In this document: positions 25,212-33,555 of the stretch, piece after piece | Numbering within the stretch: position 1 is the first letter of the stretch | Layout: the number at the start of each line of letters is the position of its first letter | Origin: Colivivens sp963626085 | GTDB taxonomy: Bacteria; Bacteroidota; Bacteroidia; Bacteroidales; Bacteroidaceae | Assembly: GCA_963626085.1 (NCBI GenBank) | Contig: CAVFVJ010000007.1 | Location: forward strand, 1-38,801 | DNA length: 38,801 nucleotides | Direction of reading: 5' to 3' | Position numbers and translations under genes: made by a program | The notes under the pieces: generated by a model | What the model was told of the DNA's origin: nothing | The model's input: only the letters and a program-made list of their open reading frames with translations | The model's database searches: none

Positions 25212-26317
25212 TCCTTATGCCTTATCGTATTGTAGTACTCGTTGAGCAACTTGCCTGCAGCCACGAACGATGTCATCTGTCCGCCAAGCACCAGATTCTC
25301 CATGTCCGGAATCATCGACTTGATGCGACTGTCGAAATAAAAACTGTTCTTGAGTTGCTCGTTGATGCTCTCATACATCCAGTATTTAGACTGTTCGTTG
25401 CGGCGGTACTGGAAGTAGCCCGATTCCTTAACCTTAGCGACATAATCGAATACCATATCCATAACCTTGTCGACATTGAGATTGAAGAAACCTGAATAGC
25501 AGCGCACCTCGGGCACTATACCACTCTCTGGCAGAGGGAAGATATGTAACGCATTACGGAAATGGCTTGCCGCAAGCTCTGCCTTGTCAACGTTACTGCC
25601 GTCCGCCTTGTTTATCACTATACCATCTGCAATCTCCATGATTCCACGTTTTATTCCCTGCAGTTCGTCGCCTGTACCAGCCAACTGTATTAGAAGGAAA
25701 TAATCGACCATAGAGTGACAGGCGGTCTCGCTTTGTCCCACGCCCACTGTCTCCACGAATATTTTGTCGTAGCCAGCAGCCTCGCACAATATTATGGTCT
25801 CGCGCGTCTTGCGCGCCACACCGCCCAACGACCCTGCCGTAGGTGAAGGACGGATGAACGACTTGGGGTGAACTGCCAACCGCTCCATGCGGGTCTTGTC
25901 ACCGAGAATACTTCCTTTGGTTTTCTCACTCGAAGGGTCGATGGCCAACACCGCCAGTTTGCCACCGTACTTCTCCAGTACATAAATACCGAAAGCGTCA
26001 ATACTAGTAGACTTACCGGCACCTGGCACACCCGAAATGCCGACCCTCACAGAATTGCCCGAATATGGCAGACATTTCTCTATCACCTCCTGAGCCACCG
26101 CCTGGTGCTCGGGCAGGGTACTTTCAATCAGTGTCACTGCCTGACTGAGCATAGTCACGTCGCCCTTCAGGATACCGCTGACATACTCGTCAGGTGCGAA
26201 CAAACGGTTGCGTTTCTTTCTTGTCCTGCTCAGGTAAGGACTGACCATATCCTGGTGGTCAACACCAGCATTAACCGTCAGTCCCTCATATTCAGCATTG
26301 TTCTCTGGATGTTCCAT
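25208..26317 (-). CDS. meaB: Methylmalonyl-CoA mutase-associated GTPase MeaB
   Basis: 369-aa G3E-family P-loop GTPase. The Walker A motif is GVPGAGKST at residues 96-104, followed by DPSSEKTKGSILGDKTRM and the base motif NKAD. It gates cobalamin loading and protects methylmalonyl-CoA mutase, needed for the succinate-to-propionate route used by Bacteroidales. The mutase genes are not in this window. First gene of the minus-strand cluster; a -7 box (TAAATTTG) lies at 26352-26359. Confidence 0.93.
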   Translation of the reverse strand: MEHPENNAEYEGLTVNAGVDHQDMVSPYLSRTRKKRNRLFAPDEYVSGILKGDVTMLSQAVTLIESTLPEHQAVAQEVIEKCLPYSGNSVRVGISGVPGAGKSTSIDAFGIYVLEKYGGKLAVLAIDPSSEKTKGSILGDKTRMERLAVHPKSFIRPSPTAGSLGGVARKTRETIILCEAAGYDKIFVETVGVGQSETACHSMVDYFLLIQLAGTGDELQGIKRGIMEIADGIVINKADGSNVDKAELAASHFRNALHIFPLPESGIVPEVRCYSGFFNLNVDKVMDMVFDYVAKVKESGYFQYRRNEQSKYWMYESINEQLKNSFYFDSRIKSMIPDMENLVLGGQMTSFVAAGKLLNEYYNTIRHKE

Positions 26318-26351
26318 AACTCAATAACGTTTTGGTTCAAATATTGTTCTG

Positions 26352-26359
26352 CAAATTTA
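26352..26359 (-). promoter_or_regulatory. Probable promoter of the meaB-porQ-cmk-ispH-topB-A2M cluster
   Basis: TAAATTTG on the minus strand fits TAnnTTTG. A TTG sits 17 bp upstream, shorter than usual. No other good promoter was noticed in the tight gene junctions, so all six genes may depend on it. Confidence 0.5.
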
Positions 26360-26561
26360 CACAATTTCCCCGACTACAAGTCTGCCTTTTCTATAAAAAA
26401 CCAATTGGCAGAACAAAATCACGGTGTCTACATCTATTATATCAGTATAAAATAGCAAGTTAGGAACTTGCGGAACTTGAAACGATTTATAGGTATGCGC
26501 TCTGTAAGAGCAAAAGCATTGGGGCCGCAATATTTTAGAAAAAAAAAAGCTGGAACGAGAT
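26360..26561. other. Intergenic stretch between meaB and tRNA-Gly
   Basis: AT-rich, no coding signal. It holds a small hairpin GCAAGTT-AGG-AACTTGC (26455-26471) and a run of ten A at about 26540-26548 that could act as a backup T-tract for the tRNA transcript. Confidence 0.4.
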
Positions 26562-26595
26562 AAAAAAAGGTTCAAGCCTTGATGACTCGAACCTT
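26562..26595 (-). terminator. Terminator of the tRNA-Leu/tRNA-Gly transcript
   Basis: AAGGTTCAAG (26567-26576) pairs with CTCGAACCTT (26586-26595) with one wobble; on the minus strand it is followed by seven T. Confidence 0.75.
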
Positions 26596-26599
26596 CATG

Positions 26600-26672
26600 A
26601 GCGGAAAACGAGACTCGAACTCGCGACCCCAACCTTGGCAAGGTTGTGCTCTACCAACTGAGCTATTTCCGC
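26600..26672 (-). tRNA. tRNA-Gly (anticodon GCC)
   Basis: 73-nt cloverleaf on the minus strand: 5' GCGGAAA pairs with TTTCCGC, discriminator T, D-loop AGCTCAGTTGGTAGAGC, anticodon loop TTGCCAA, T-loop TTCGAGT. CCA is not encoded. Confidence 0.97.
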
Positions 26673-26683
26673 AATTTTTTATG

Positions 26684-26764
26684 TGCCCACGACAAGAATC
26701 GAACTTGCACGTCTTTCAACACTCGCACCTGAAACGAGCGCGTCTACCATTCCGCCACGTGGGC
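26684..26764 (-). tRNA. tRNA-Leu (anticodon CAG)
   Basis: 81-nt class II tRNA with a short variable arm. Acceptor GCCCACG/CGTGGGC, discriminator A, anticodon loop TTCAGGT, T-loop TTCGATT. Upstream of tRNA-Gly in the same transcript, 11 bp apart. Confidence 0.95.
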
Positions 26765-26805
26765 CCTTGTCGAGGCTTCATCGCACCTCTCTCGAATTGC
26801 GAGTG

Positions 26806-26836
26806 CAAAGGTAGTACTTTTCTCAAAACCAGCAAA
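26806..26836 (-). promoter_or_regulatory. Promoter of the tRNA-Leu/tRNA-Gly unit
   Basis: On the minus strand TTTG (26833-26836), 19 bp, TACCTTTG (26806-26813): exact Bacteroidota consensus. Confidence 0.85.
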
Positions 26837-26941
26837 ACTTTTGGTGACTTTTTTTTTAGTTTTATTGTCTCAACACCCCAAAAGAGCCAAACAGGCATGG
26901 TTTTGCAGCCATCAAACTTCCACAAAACGCAGACAAGTATG

Positions 26942-27646
26942 TCAACTGTGTTCACTCACAAAACGAATACGGGCGGTATCGAGTAACTTGATTTCACGTT
27001 GTTTCAGTTCCACTAGTCCTTCTGACGCGAAAGCGGAAAGTGTGCGTATGGCGTTTGCTGTCGTCATGAGAGACAGATTTGCCAAGTCTTCCCTTGACAG
27101 AGCAACTGATATAGTCTGACCGTCACCCTTCATTCCGAAGTATTCGGCAAGATAAAGCAATGTCTCCGCCAGTCGCCCACGCAGATGTTTCTGCACCAGC
27201 CTAACATACCGGGCATCGGAATCCATTAAATCGACTGACATGAGTTTGAGAAACAAACGGGTGACAGCCAAACTTTCCTTCATGTCATTGACGATACAAT
27301 CAATGGGAATGACACATGCAACGACATCGTCCACAGCGACACAACTTGTCGTATAACTCCGTGCGGAAAAGGCTGTTCTGTAACCGAACATATCACCAGC
27401 CTTTACCATTCTCACTATCTGTCTCTGCTTTCCATCCCCCTCCATGTAAATCTTGGCCACACCAGAGAGCAGACAGAACAAGTTGAACGAAGCCTCTCCC
27501 ACCTCATATATAAAGGTGTTACGTTTCACTTCTATTATGGAGCAATGAGCCAGCAACTCCGTCTGCTGATCTGGCGTGAGACAGGGTGTCAACAGATGTA
27601 ATGCCGTTAACAGTTCCTCTGGTTGATAGCTCGTTTTCTTGGTCAT
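26942..27646 (-). CDS. Crp/Fnr-family transcriptional regulator
   Basis: 234 aa from the ATG at 27646, chosen for fit to the promoter (5' UTR about 18 nt) and to the family N-terminus. The cyclic-nucleotide-binding-like beta-barrel (about 25-140) contains FNLFCLLSGVAKIY and MVKAGDMFGYRTAF. The C-terminal winged helix (about 160-230) has VALSREDLANLSLMTTANAIRTLSAFASEGLVEL, where the recognition helix lies. No FNR-type Cys set at the N-terminus, so probably not an oxygen sensor; the effector is unknown. Divergent from the glycogen operon, with both promoters in the 220-bp gap. Confidence 0.88.
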   Translation of the reverse strand: MTKKTSYQPEELLTALHLLTPCLTPDQQTELLAHCSIIEVKRNTFIYEVGEASFNLFCLLSGVAKIYMEGDGKQRQIVRMVKAGDMFGYRTAFSARSYTTSCVAVDDVVACVIPIDCIVNDMKESLAVTRLFLKLMSVDLMDSDARYVRLVQKHLRGRLAETLLYLAEYFGMKGDGQTISVALSREDLANLSLMTTANAIRTLSAFASEGLVELKQREIKLLDTARIRFVSEHS

Positions 27647-27669
27647 AATATCAAATCCTTTAACGACTA

Positions 27670-27701
27670 CAAAGTTACGCCTATTGTCCCAATTGCACAA
27701 A
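27670..27701 (-). promoter_or_regulatory. Promoter of the Crp/Fnr-family gene
   Basis: On the minus strand TTTG (27698-27701), 20 bp, TAACTTTG (27670-27677). Confidence 0.75.
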
Positions 27702-27734
27702 CGATTTTGCATTTTTCAGCATTTCACCAAGAGC

Positions 27735-27764
27735 AAATGTTGCATTTCCATCAAAAATATTGAT
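27735..27764. promoter_or_regulatory. Candidate operator: two inverted repeats between divergent promoters
   Basis: AAATG-TTG-CATTT (27735-27747) and ATCAA-AAATA-TTGAT (27750-27764) lie between the Crp/Fnr-gene promoter and the glycogen promoter, just upstream of the latter's -33 box. Dyads of this size are the kind bound by dimeric Crp-family regulators; that the neighbouring regulator binds here is inference. Confidence 0.4.
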
Positions 27765-27771
27765 AAAACAC

Positions 27772-27801
27772 TTGTGCGGACAAAAAAAGTACGTATATTT
27801 G
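27772..27801 (+). promoter_or_regulatory. Promoter of the glycogen operon
   Basis: TTG (27772-27774), 19 bp, TATATTTG (27794-27801). The 5' UTR is about 60 nt and contains a hairpin CAACAGT...ACTGTTG near 27810-27830. Confidence 0.7.
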
Positions 27802-27869
27802 TTGGACGCAACAGTATTGGAAACTGTTGAAGAGAAAGTTTAACAATAATAATTCACAATACCTATAAG

Positions 27870-29813
27870 ATGAGTTACTTACAATTCGAGAAAAGCCTAA
27901 TGACTAATCTGCAGGAATCATTACCAAAAGAGATTCTCCGCACAAACCGTTCTGGCGCCTATTCATCTTCAACGATTGTTGACTGTAACACAAGGAAATA
28001 CCACGGTCTGTTGGTTGTACCTGTACCTGAAATTGACGACAAAAATCATGTTCTGTTGTCATCACTGGACGAGACGGTCATACAGCACGGTGCTGAGTTC
28101 AACCTTGGACTACACAAGTATGCTGGGAATGTGTTCAGTCCCAACGGACACAAGTACATCCGCGAATGGAGTTGGGATAAAGTCCCAACCACCATCTACA
28201 GAGTGGGAGGGGTCATCTTGAAAAAAGAGAGAGTCTTCCAGCATTTCCACGACAGGATACTGATACGTTACACACTGCTCGACGCACACTCAGTCACAAC
28301 ACTCAGACTACGTCCGTTCCTTGCGTTTAGGGGAGCAGACGAACTGACACACGAGAACCAGACTGCCAACAAGAGCTACACAGAGATTGACAATGGCATC
28401 AAAACTAGCCTATACAAAGGGTATCCGGAACTATACATGCAACTAAACAAAAAAGCAGACTATGTATTCAAGCCTGACTGGTATAAAGGAATCGAGTACC
28501 CTAAAGATCAAGAACTGGGTTATGAGTATATTGAAGACCTCTATGTGCCTGGATACTTTGAGTTTAACATCAAGAAGGGTGAGAGTGTGATTTTTGCCGC
28601 CGGACTGGAAGAGATGGACACGAAGACCATCAATGAGGTGTTTGACCAGGAAGTGGAAGTACACACCTCGCGTGACAGTTTCCTCCATTGTCTAGTCAAC
28701 GCTGCCCATCAGTTCCATAACAAGAAGGACGGGGAGCACTATATTGTAGCTGGCTATCCATGGTTCAAGGCAAGGGCGCGAGACACATTCATCTCACTTC
28801 CAGGATTGACTCTGTCGATAGACGAGGTGGACCAATTCACGGAAACAATGTCGACTGCAGAGAAAGCAATCAACGATTTCATTGCAGGGCGACCCATTTC
28901 AGTGAAGATTCGAGAAATGGACGACCCTGACGTACTGTTGTGGGCTGTATGGTGCATCCAGCAGTATGCGAGGATAGTAGACATGGACCAAGCCATGGAG
29001 AAGTACGGCACACTCGTAAAACATATTGTGGAATACATCAAGCAAGGAAAACACCCCAACCTGTTCTTGCACGACAACGGACTGGTGTTCATCAATGGGA
29101 AGAATCACCCTGCCACATGGATGAACTCCACAGTCAACGGTCGTCCTGTAGTACCACGCACTGGGTATGTAGTTGAGATCTGCGCCTTGTGGTACAATGC
29201 CCTAATCTTCGCATCTCAGATTTATGAACGGCAAGGCAAGGAAGCTGATGCCAAAGAACTGCAAACCATCGCAGACTTGTGCGGCAAGTCATTCCGCGAA
29301 ACGTTCATCAACGACTACGGCTATCTGATGGACTATGTTGACGGATTCAATATGTCATGGGAGGTGCGTCCTAACATGCTCGTAGCCACAGCCCTGGAGA
29401 ACACGCCACTCACAATAGCCGAACGGAAGAGCATCTATGACATCTGTACAAAGGAATTGCGCACACCTAAGGGAATGCGCTCACTCTCACCAAAGAGCGG
29501 AGCCTACAACCCTATCTACGCAGGTGGACAAGCCGAGCGCGACTCAGCATACCATCAGGGAACAGTTTGGCCATTCATGCTGGGATTCTATCTCGAGACT
29601 TGCCTTAAGATATATAAGCGCAGCGGACTGTCTTATGTAGACCGTTGTCTCATTGGACTCGAAGAGGAGATATTCTACCACGGCATCGGCACCCTACCAG
29701 AGTTGTTCGATGGCAACCCACCATTCCACGGCAGGGGAGCTCTGTCGTTTGCGATGAACGTGGCGGCTATACTGCGCGTGAACAAGCTGCTGTCTAAATT
29801 CTATAACTACTAA
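27870..29813 (+). CDS. Glycogen debranching enzyme (archaeal/bacterial GDE type)
   Basis: 647 aa. The N-terminal domain (about 10-250, starting RTNRSGAYSSSTIVDCNTRKYHGLLV) fits GDE_N; the C-terminal GH133-like (alpha/alpha)6 domain has WFKARARDTFISLPGL, then PATWMNSTVNGRPVVPRTGYVVEICALWYNAL-type active-site region near 415-445, and QGTVWPFMLG. Amylo-alpha-1,6-glucosidase activity removes branches in glycogen or similar glucan. Cytosolic (no signal). First gene of a three-gene operon with GT4 and GH57, an arrangement typical of Bacteroidales. Confidence 0.9.
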   Translation: MSYLQFEKSLMTNLQESLPKEILRTNRSGAYSSSTIVDCNTRKYHGLLVVPVPEIDDKNHVLLSSLDETVIQHGAEFNLGLHKYAGNVFSPNGHKYIREWSWDKVPTTIYRVGGVILKKERVFQHFHDRILIRYTLLDAHSVTTLRLRPFLAFRGADELTHENQTANKSYTEIDNGIKTSLYKGYPELYMQLNKKADYVFKPDWYKGIEYPKDQELGYEYIEDLYVPGYFEFNIKKGESVIFAAGLEEMDTKTINEVFDQEVEVHTSRDSFLHCLVNAAHQFHNKKDGEHYIVAGYPWFKARARDTFISLPGLTLSIDEVDQFTETMSTAEKAINDFIAGRPISVKIREMDDPDVLLWAVWCIQQYARIVDMDQAMEKYGTLVKHIVEYIKQGKHPNLFLHDNGLVFINGKNHPATWMNSTVNGRPVVPRTGYVVEICALWYNALIFASQIYERQGKEADAKELQTIADLCGKSFRETFINDYGYLMDYVDGFNMSWEVRPNMLVATALENTPLTIAERKSIYDICTKELRTPKGMRSLSPKSGAYNPIYAGGQAERDSAYHQGTVWPFMLGFYLETCLKIYKRSGLSYVDRCLIGLEEEIFYHGIGTLPELFDGNPPFHGRGALSFAMNVAAILRVNKLLSKFYNY

Positions 29814-29829
29814 AAAAAAGGAGAGCAAG

Positions 29830-31092
29830 ATGAGAGTTTTAATGTTTGGATGGGAGTTCCCTCCTAAAATATACGGTGGACTGGCAGTGGCTTCATATGG
29901 AATCACCAAAGGACTGAGTCTGCAACCCGACATGGAGACAGTGTTCTGTCTGCCCAAGCCGACAGGCCAAGAGGAGAAGTTCCTTAAGATTATAGGTATG
30001 AACCAAGTGCCCATAGTCTACAAAGACCATGACTACAACTACTTGAAGAACCGTCTGCCCGACTACGAGACACCTGAAGAGTACTATCATTTCAGAGACA
30101 ATATATACGCAGACTTCTCATACATGCACACCAACGACTTGGGATGCATGGAGTTTGCAGGAGGCTATCCGCAGAACCTGCATGAAGAGATAAATAACTT
30201 CTCCATCATAGCCGGAGTGGTGGCGCGAGCCGAGCAGTTCGACATTATACATGCGCACGACTGGCTCACCTACCCTGCCGGTGTACACGCCAAGATGGTC
30301 AGCGGAAAACCGCTGTGCATACATGTGCACGCGACAGACTTCGACCGTAGCCGTGGGAAGGTCAATCCCACTGTCTACTCCATTGAGAAGAACGGAATGG
30401 ACCATGCGGACTGTATCATGTGCGTGAGTGAATTGACCCGTCAGACAGTTATCAACGAATACCACCAAGACCCACGCAAGTGCTTTGCGATGCACAACGC
30501 AGTCTATCCTCTGTCACAAGACTTACTCGACATACCACGCCCCGACCACTCCAAAGAAAAGGTCGTAACCTTCCTTGGGCGCATAACCATGCAGAAAGGA
30601 CCAGAATACTTCGTAGAAGCAGCAACACTAGTACTGCAACGCACTCACAACATCAGGTTCGTCATGGCTGGTTCGGGAGACATGCTGGAACAGATGATTG
30701 AACTTGTGGCGCAACGCGACATTGCCGACCGTTTCCACTTCCCAGGATTCCAACGAGGACGGGAGGTGTACGAGTGCTACAAAAATTCCGACGTGTTCGT
30801 GATGCCTTCTGTCAGCGAACCATTCGGTATAGCACCGTTGGAAGCAATGCAGTGCGGAACACCGTCAATCATATCGAAACAGTCGGGATGCGGAGAAATC
30901 CTGTCAAAAGTGATAAAGGTAGACTACTGGGACATCTACGCTATGGCAGATGCCATCTACTCCATCTGTACCAATCCGTCACTCTTCAACTACCTTCAGG
31001 AGGAAGGGATAAAGGAAGTGGCTGGAATCACATGGGAGAAAGTGGGACAGCGCATCCGCAGACTTTATAATCAATGTTTAGGAATAAATTAA
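29830..31092 (+). CDS. GT4/GT-B glycosyltransferase, probable glycogen synthase
   Basis: 420 aa with a clear SD (AAGGAG) 16 bp after the previous gene. The N-terminal MRVLMFGWEFPPKIYGGLAVASYGITKGL is the glycine-rich GT-B donor-loop pattern of starch/glycogen synthases. DIIHAHDWLTYPAG is a classic GT4/GT5 motif, and EPFGIAPLE gives the EX7E motif. It transfers glucose from a nucleotide sugar onto alpha-glucan. Context (debranching enzyme before, GH57 after) supports glycogen synthesis. The donor (UDP- or ADP-glucose) is not known. Confidence 0.88.
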   Translation: MRVLMFGWEFPPKIYGGLAVASYGITKGLSLQPDMETVFCLPKPTGQEEKFLKIIGMNQVPIVYKDHDYNYLKNRLPDYETPEEYYHFRDNIYADFSYMHTNDLGCMEFAGGYPQNLHEEINNFSIIAGVVARAEQFDIIHAHDWLTYPAGVHAKMVSGKPLCIHVHATDFDRSRGKVNPTVYSIEKNGMDHADCIMCVSELTRQTVINEYHQDPRKCFAMHNAVYPLSQDLLDIPRPDHSKEKVVTFLGRITMQKGPEYFVEAATLVLQRTHNIRFVMAGSGDMLEQMIELVAQRDIADRFHFPGFQRGREVYECYKNSDVFVMPSVSEPFGIAPLEAMQCGTPSIISKQSGCGEILSKVIKVDYWDIYAMADAIYSICTNPSLFNYLQEEGIKEVAGITWEKVGQRIRRLYNQCLGIN

Positions 31093-31106
31093 AATCACAT
31101 AAGGAT

Positions 31107-32534
31107 ATGGCAAAGACAATTTGTTTATACTTCGAAATTCACCAGATTATTCATCTGAAACGGTACAGGTTCTTTGATATCGGGCGTGACCACTACTACT
31201 ATGATGACTATGAGAATGAACGCAGCATCAGCGACATAGCAGAGCGGTCGTACATCCCTGCACTACGTACACTAATAGAGATGGCAAAGGAACACGGCAA
31301 GTACTTCAAAGTGGCATTGTCACTCTCTGGAGTCGGCATAGAACAGATGGAGATGCACGCACCTCTCGTGCTCGACCTATTGAAGGAACTGAACGAAACC
31401 GGTTGCGTAGAGTTCCTGTGTGAACCTTACAGCCATGGACTGTCATCACTGGCAAACGAGGACTGTTTCCGTGAGGAGAGCCTGAGGATGAAGGCCAAGA
31501 TCAAGGAACTCTTCGGACAGACTCCGACGGTGTTCCGCAACAGTTCGCTCATCTATTCGAACGACATAGGACTGCAAGTGGCAGACATGGGATTCAAGGG
31601 TATGCTTACAGAAGGCGCAAGGCATCTGCTCGGATGGAAATCGCCGCATTACATCTATGACTGTGCGCTCAACCCGAACCTGAAGTTACTGTTGCGCGAC
31701 TACAAGTTCAGTGACGACATAAGTCTGCGATTCAACAACTCCGACTGGAGTGAGTTCCCATTGTTTGCGGACAAGTATATAGACTGGATTGCAGCTCTGC
31801 CAGAAGAGGAGAAAGTGGTCAACATCTTCATGGAACTGTGTGCACTGGGAATTTACCAACCACTCAGCAGCAACATTCTTGAGTTCCTCAAAGCCCTTCC
31901 AACCTGCGCCAAGGCAAGGGGCATCACTTTCTCTACACCAGGCGAGCTGTGTAGCAAGGTCAAGTCTGTAGGAAGTCTGGACGTGCCGTACAGCATCAGT
32001 TGGGTAGACGAGGAGCGCGACACCAGTTGTTGGCTCGGCAACGTCATGCAGCGCGAAGCATTCAACAAGCTATATAGTGTGGCTGACCGTGTGCGCATCT
32101 GCACCGACAGGCGCATCAAGCAGGACTGGGATTACCTACAGGCATCCAACAACTTCCGTTTCATGACTACCAAACAAAGCAGTGTGAGCATGAACAGAGG
32201 GATCTACGACAGTCCCTATGATGCCTTCACCAACTACATGAACATCTTGGGTGACTTCATCAACAGGGTCAATACCCTCTACCCTCTTGACATGGACAAC
32301 GAAGAACTGAACTCCCTCCTCACAACCATCAAGAATCAAGGCGAGGAGATAGAGGCGAAGGACCACAAGATTGAGAAGTTACAAGCGGAACTGGAGAAAT
32401 ACCGTCCCGACACTGAGAAGGAGGAAAAGACTGAGAAGGCGGAAAAGAAACCTACGACAAAAAAGCAGACAGCTAAGAAAGCCTCTCCGGCAAAGACAAA
32501 GAAAAAGACAGAATCCAACGCAAAATCTGAATAA
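31107..32534 (+). CDS. GH57 glycoside hydrolase (alpha-amylase/branching-type) with basic tail
   Basis: 475 aa from the ATG at 31107, after the GT4 stop at 31092; an upstream TTG in frame overlaps that gene and is less likely. The N-terminal YFEIHQIIHLKRYRF is the first GH57 motif. TEG near E169 fits the catalytic nucleophile region, and FLCEPYSHGLSSL is another conserved block. The catalytic barrel ends near 410, then a coiled-coil (EELNSLLTTIKNQGEEIEAKD) and a 40-residue Lys/Thr/Ala tail. Acts on alpha-1,4-glucan as amylase or glucanotransferase, likely in glycogen turnover. The basic tail is unusual and may hold the enzyme to a polyanion or partner. Confidence 0.88.
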   Translation: MAKTICLYFEIHQIIHLKRYRFFDIGRDHYYYDDYENERSISDIAERSYIPALRTLIEMAKEHGKYFKVALSLSGVGIEQMEMHAPLVLDLLKELNETGCVEFLCEPYSHGLSSLANEDCFREESLRMKAKIKELFGQTPTVFRNSSLIYSNDIGLQVADMGFKGMLTEGARHLLGWKSPHYIYDCALNPNLKLLLRDYKFSDDISLRFNNSDWSEFPLFADKYIDWIAALPEEEKVVNIFMELCALGIYQPLSSNILEFLKALPTCAKARGITFSTPGELCSKVKSVGSLDVPYSISWVDEERDTSCWLGNVMQREAFNKLYSVADRVRICTDRRIKQDWDYLQASNNFRFMTTKQSSVSMNRGIYDSPYDAFTNYMNILGDFINRVNTLYPLDMDNEELNSLLTTIKNQGEEIEAKDHKIEKLQAELEKYRPDTEKEEKTEKAEKKPTTKKQTAKKASPAKTKKKTESNAKSE

Positions 32535-32541
32535 AAGCAAG

Positions 32542-32579
32542 GCGGTTTCTCTATTGTAGGGAAACCGCTTTTATTTTTC
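32542..32579 (+). terminator. Terminator between glycogen operon and lipid kinase
   Basis: GCGGTTTC (32542-32549) pairs with GAAACCGC (32561-32568), then TTTTATTTTT. The reverse side also has T-rich sequence, so it may serve both convergent genes. Confidence 0.8.
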
Positions 32580-32591
32580 CTACAACGTAGT

Positions 32592-33515
32592 TCAGATAAT
32601 ATAGTTCAGGCACTCTGGGACCAATTCAATTCGCATCGGTGTCAAATGTTTCGAATCGAGTATGCATCCGTCGAGCGACACTCTTGCTTTCCCCACATCA
32701 AACAGTTCCATCTTTTGAATTCTGTACGGATGGACATTCTTATAATTGAGGAATTTTCCTTTTCCTAAGAGATAGAAGCCCTCGAAGAGCTGCCACCACT
32801 GAGGCAGTGTTACTACAGACACATCAAGCATCCCACTGTAGGGAACACCGTTAGGAGTCTGTCCGTAACCAGAGCAGTTGCCTATACATATCGACATCAC
32901 CTCGCCCTTTATCTCTTCCGTGTCAGCCTTGAACCATACGTTAAACGATTTTCGTTCGAATATATTGGCGATAGCTACAGGAATGGTAGAAAGTCGCTTG
33001 GAACCGACCAAACGATTTGCCTTACTCGTAAGGTCAATAAGTCGGGCGCCCAAACCTACGTTTACACAATTGAGGAAATAACGTTTCTGCGGCACATTGT
33101 CCTCGTCAGGATAGACTACATAGCCCACGTCGATACGCCTCGTGCGCCTGGCTATTATCATGTCAATGGTTTTCTTGTAATCGTCCACCGTCACTCCCCA
33201 AAACCGTGCAAAGTCATTTCCGATACCGTTAGGTATCAGTCCCAGGGCAAAATCGTCAGGCAGGCAATCACTTCGCATGATTCCGTTCAAAGCCTCGTTC
33301 AAAGCCTCGTCATTTCCGACTATGACAACCGTATGGTACTCATTGTCACCAAGCATCTTGGCAAGTCTTTCAACAGACCCTGCACCTTCCGACTGCACGA
33401 AATCGAACTGCACACCACGCTTTTCCATATAACGTTGTATCGCCACCCACCGCTTATGCGAATATGCAAGACCGACACGCGCACTGTATATCACACCCCA
33501 ACGACCTTTATCCAT
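32592..33515 (-). CDS. Diacylglycerol/lipid kinase family protein with variant active-site motif
   Basis: 307 aa. PNGIGNDFARFW near 114-125 is a signature of the DAGK catalytic domain (YegS/BmrU type), and a beta-sandwich C-terminal half follows. The usual GGDGTLNE is changed to VGNDEALNEALNG at 66-78, and no NPxSG is seen at the N-terminus (it reads YSARVGLAYSH). Since GGDGT binds ATP, activity may be altered; similar variants may be normal for this Bacteroidales branch. Cytosolic or membrane-associated. It lies 40 bp after nhaD on the same strand and may be co-transcribed with it. Confidence 0.82.
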   Translation of the reverse strand: MDKGRWGVIYSARVGLAYSHKRWVAIQRYMEKRGVQFDFVQSEGAGSVERLAKMLGDNEYHTVVIVGNDEALNEALNGIMRSDCLPDDFALGLIPNGIGNDFARFWGVTVDDYKKTIDMIIARRTRRIDVGYVVYPDEDNVPQKRYFLNCVNVGLGARLIDLTSKANRLVGSKRLSTIPVAIANIFERKSFNVWFKADTEEIKGEVMSICIGNCSGYGQTPNGVPYSGMLDVSVVTLPQWWQLFEGFYLLGKGKFLNYKNVHPYRIQKMELFDVGKARVSLDGCILDSKHLTPMRIELVPECLNYII

Positions 33516-33555
33516 ACATCAACTGATTAAATCTGATACACTCTGCATGCCCCTG

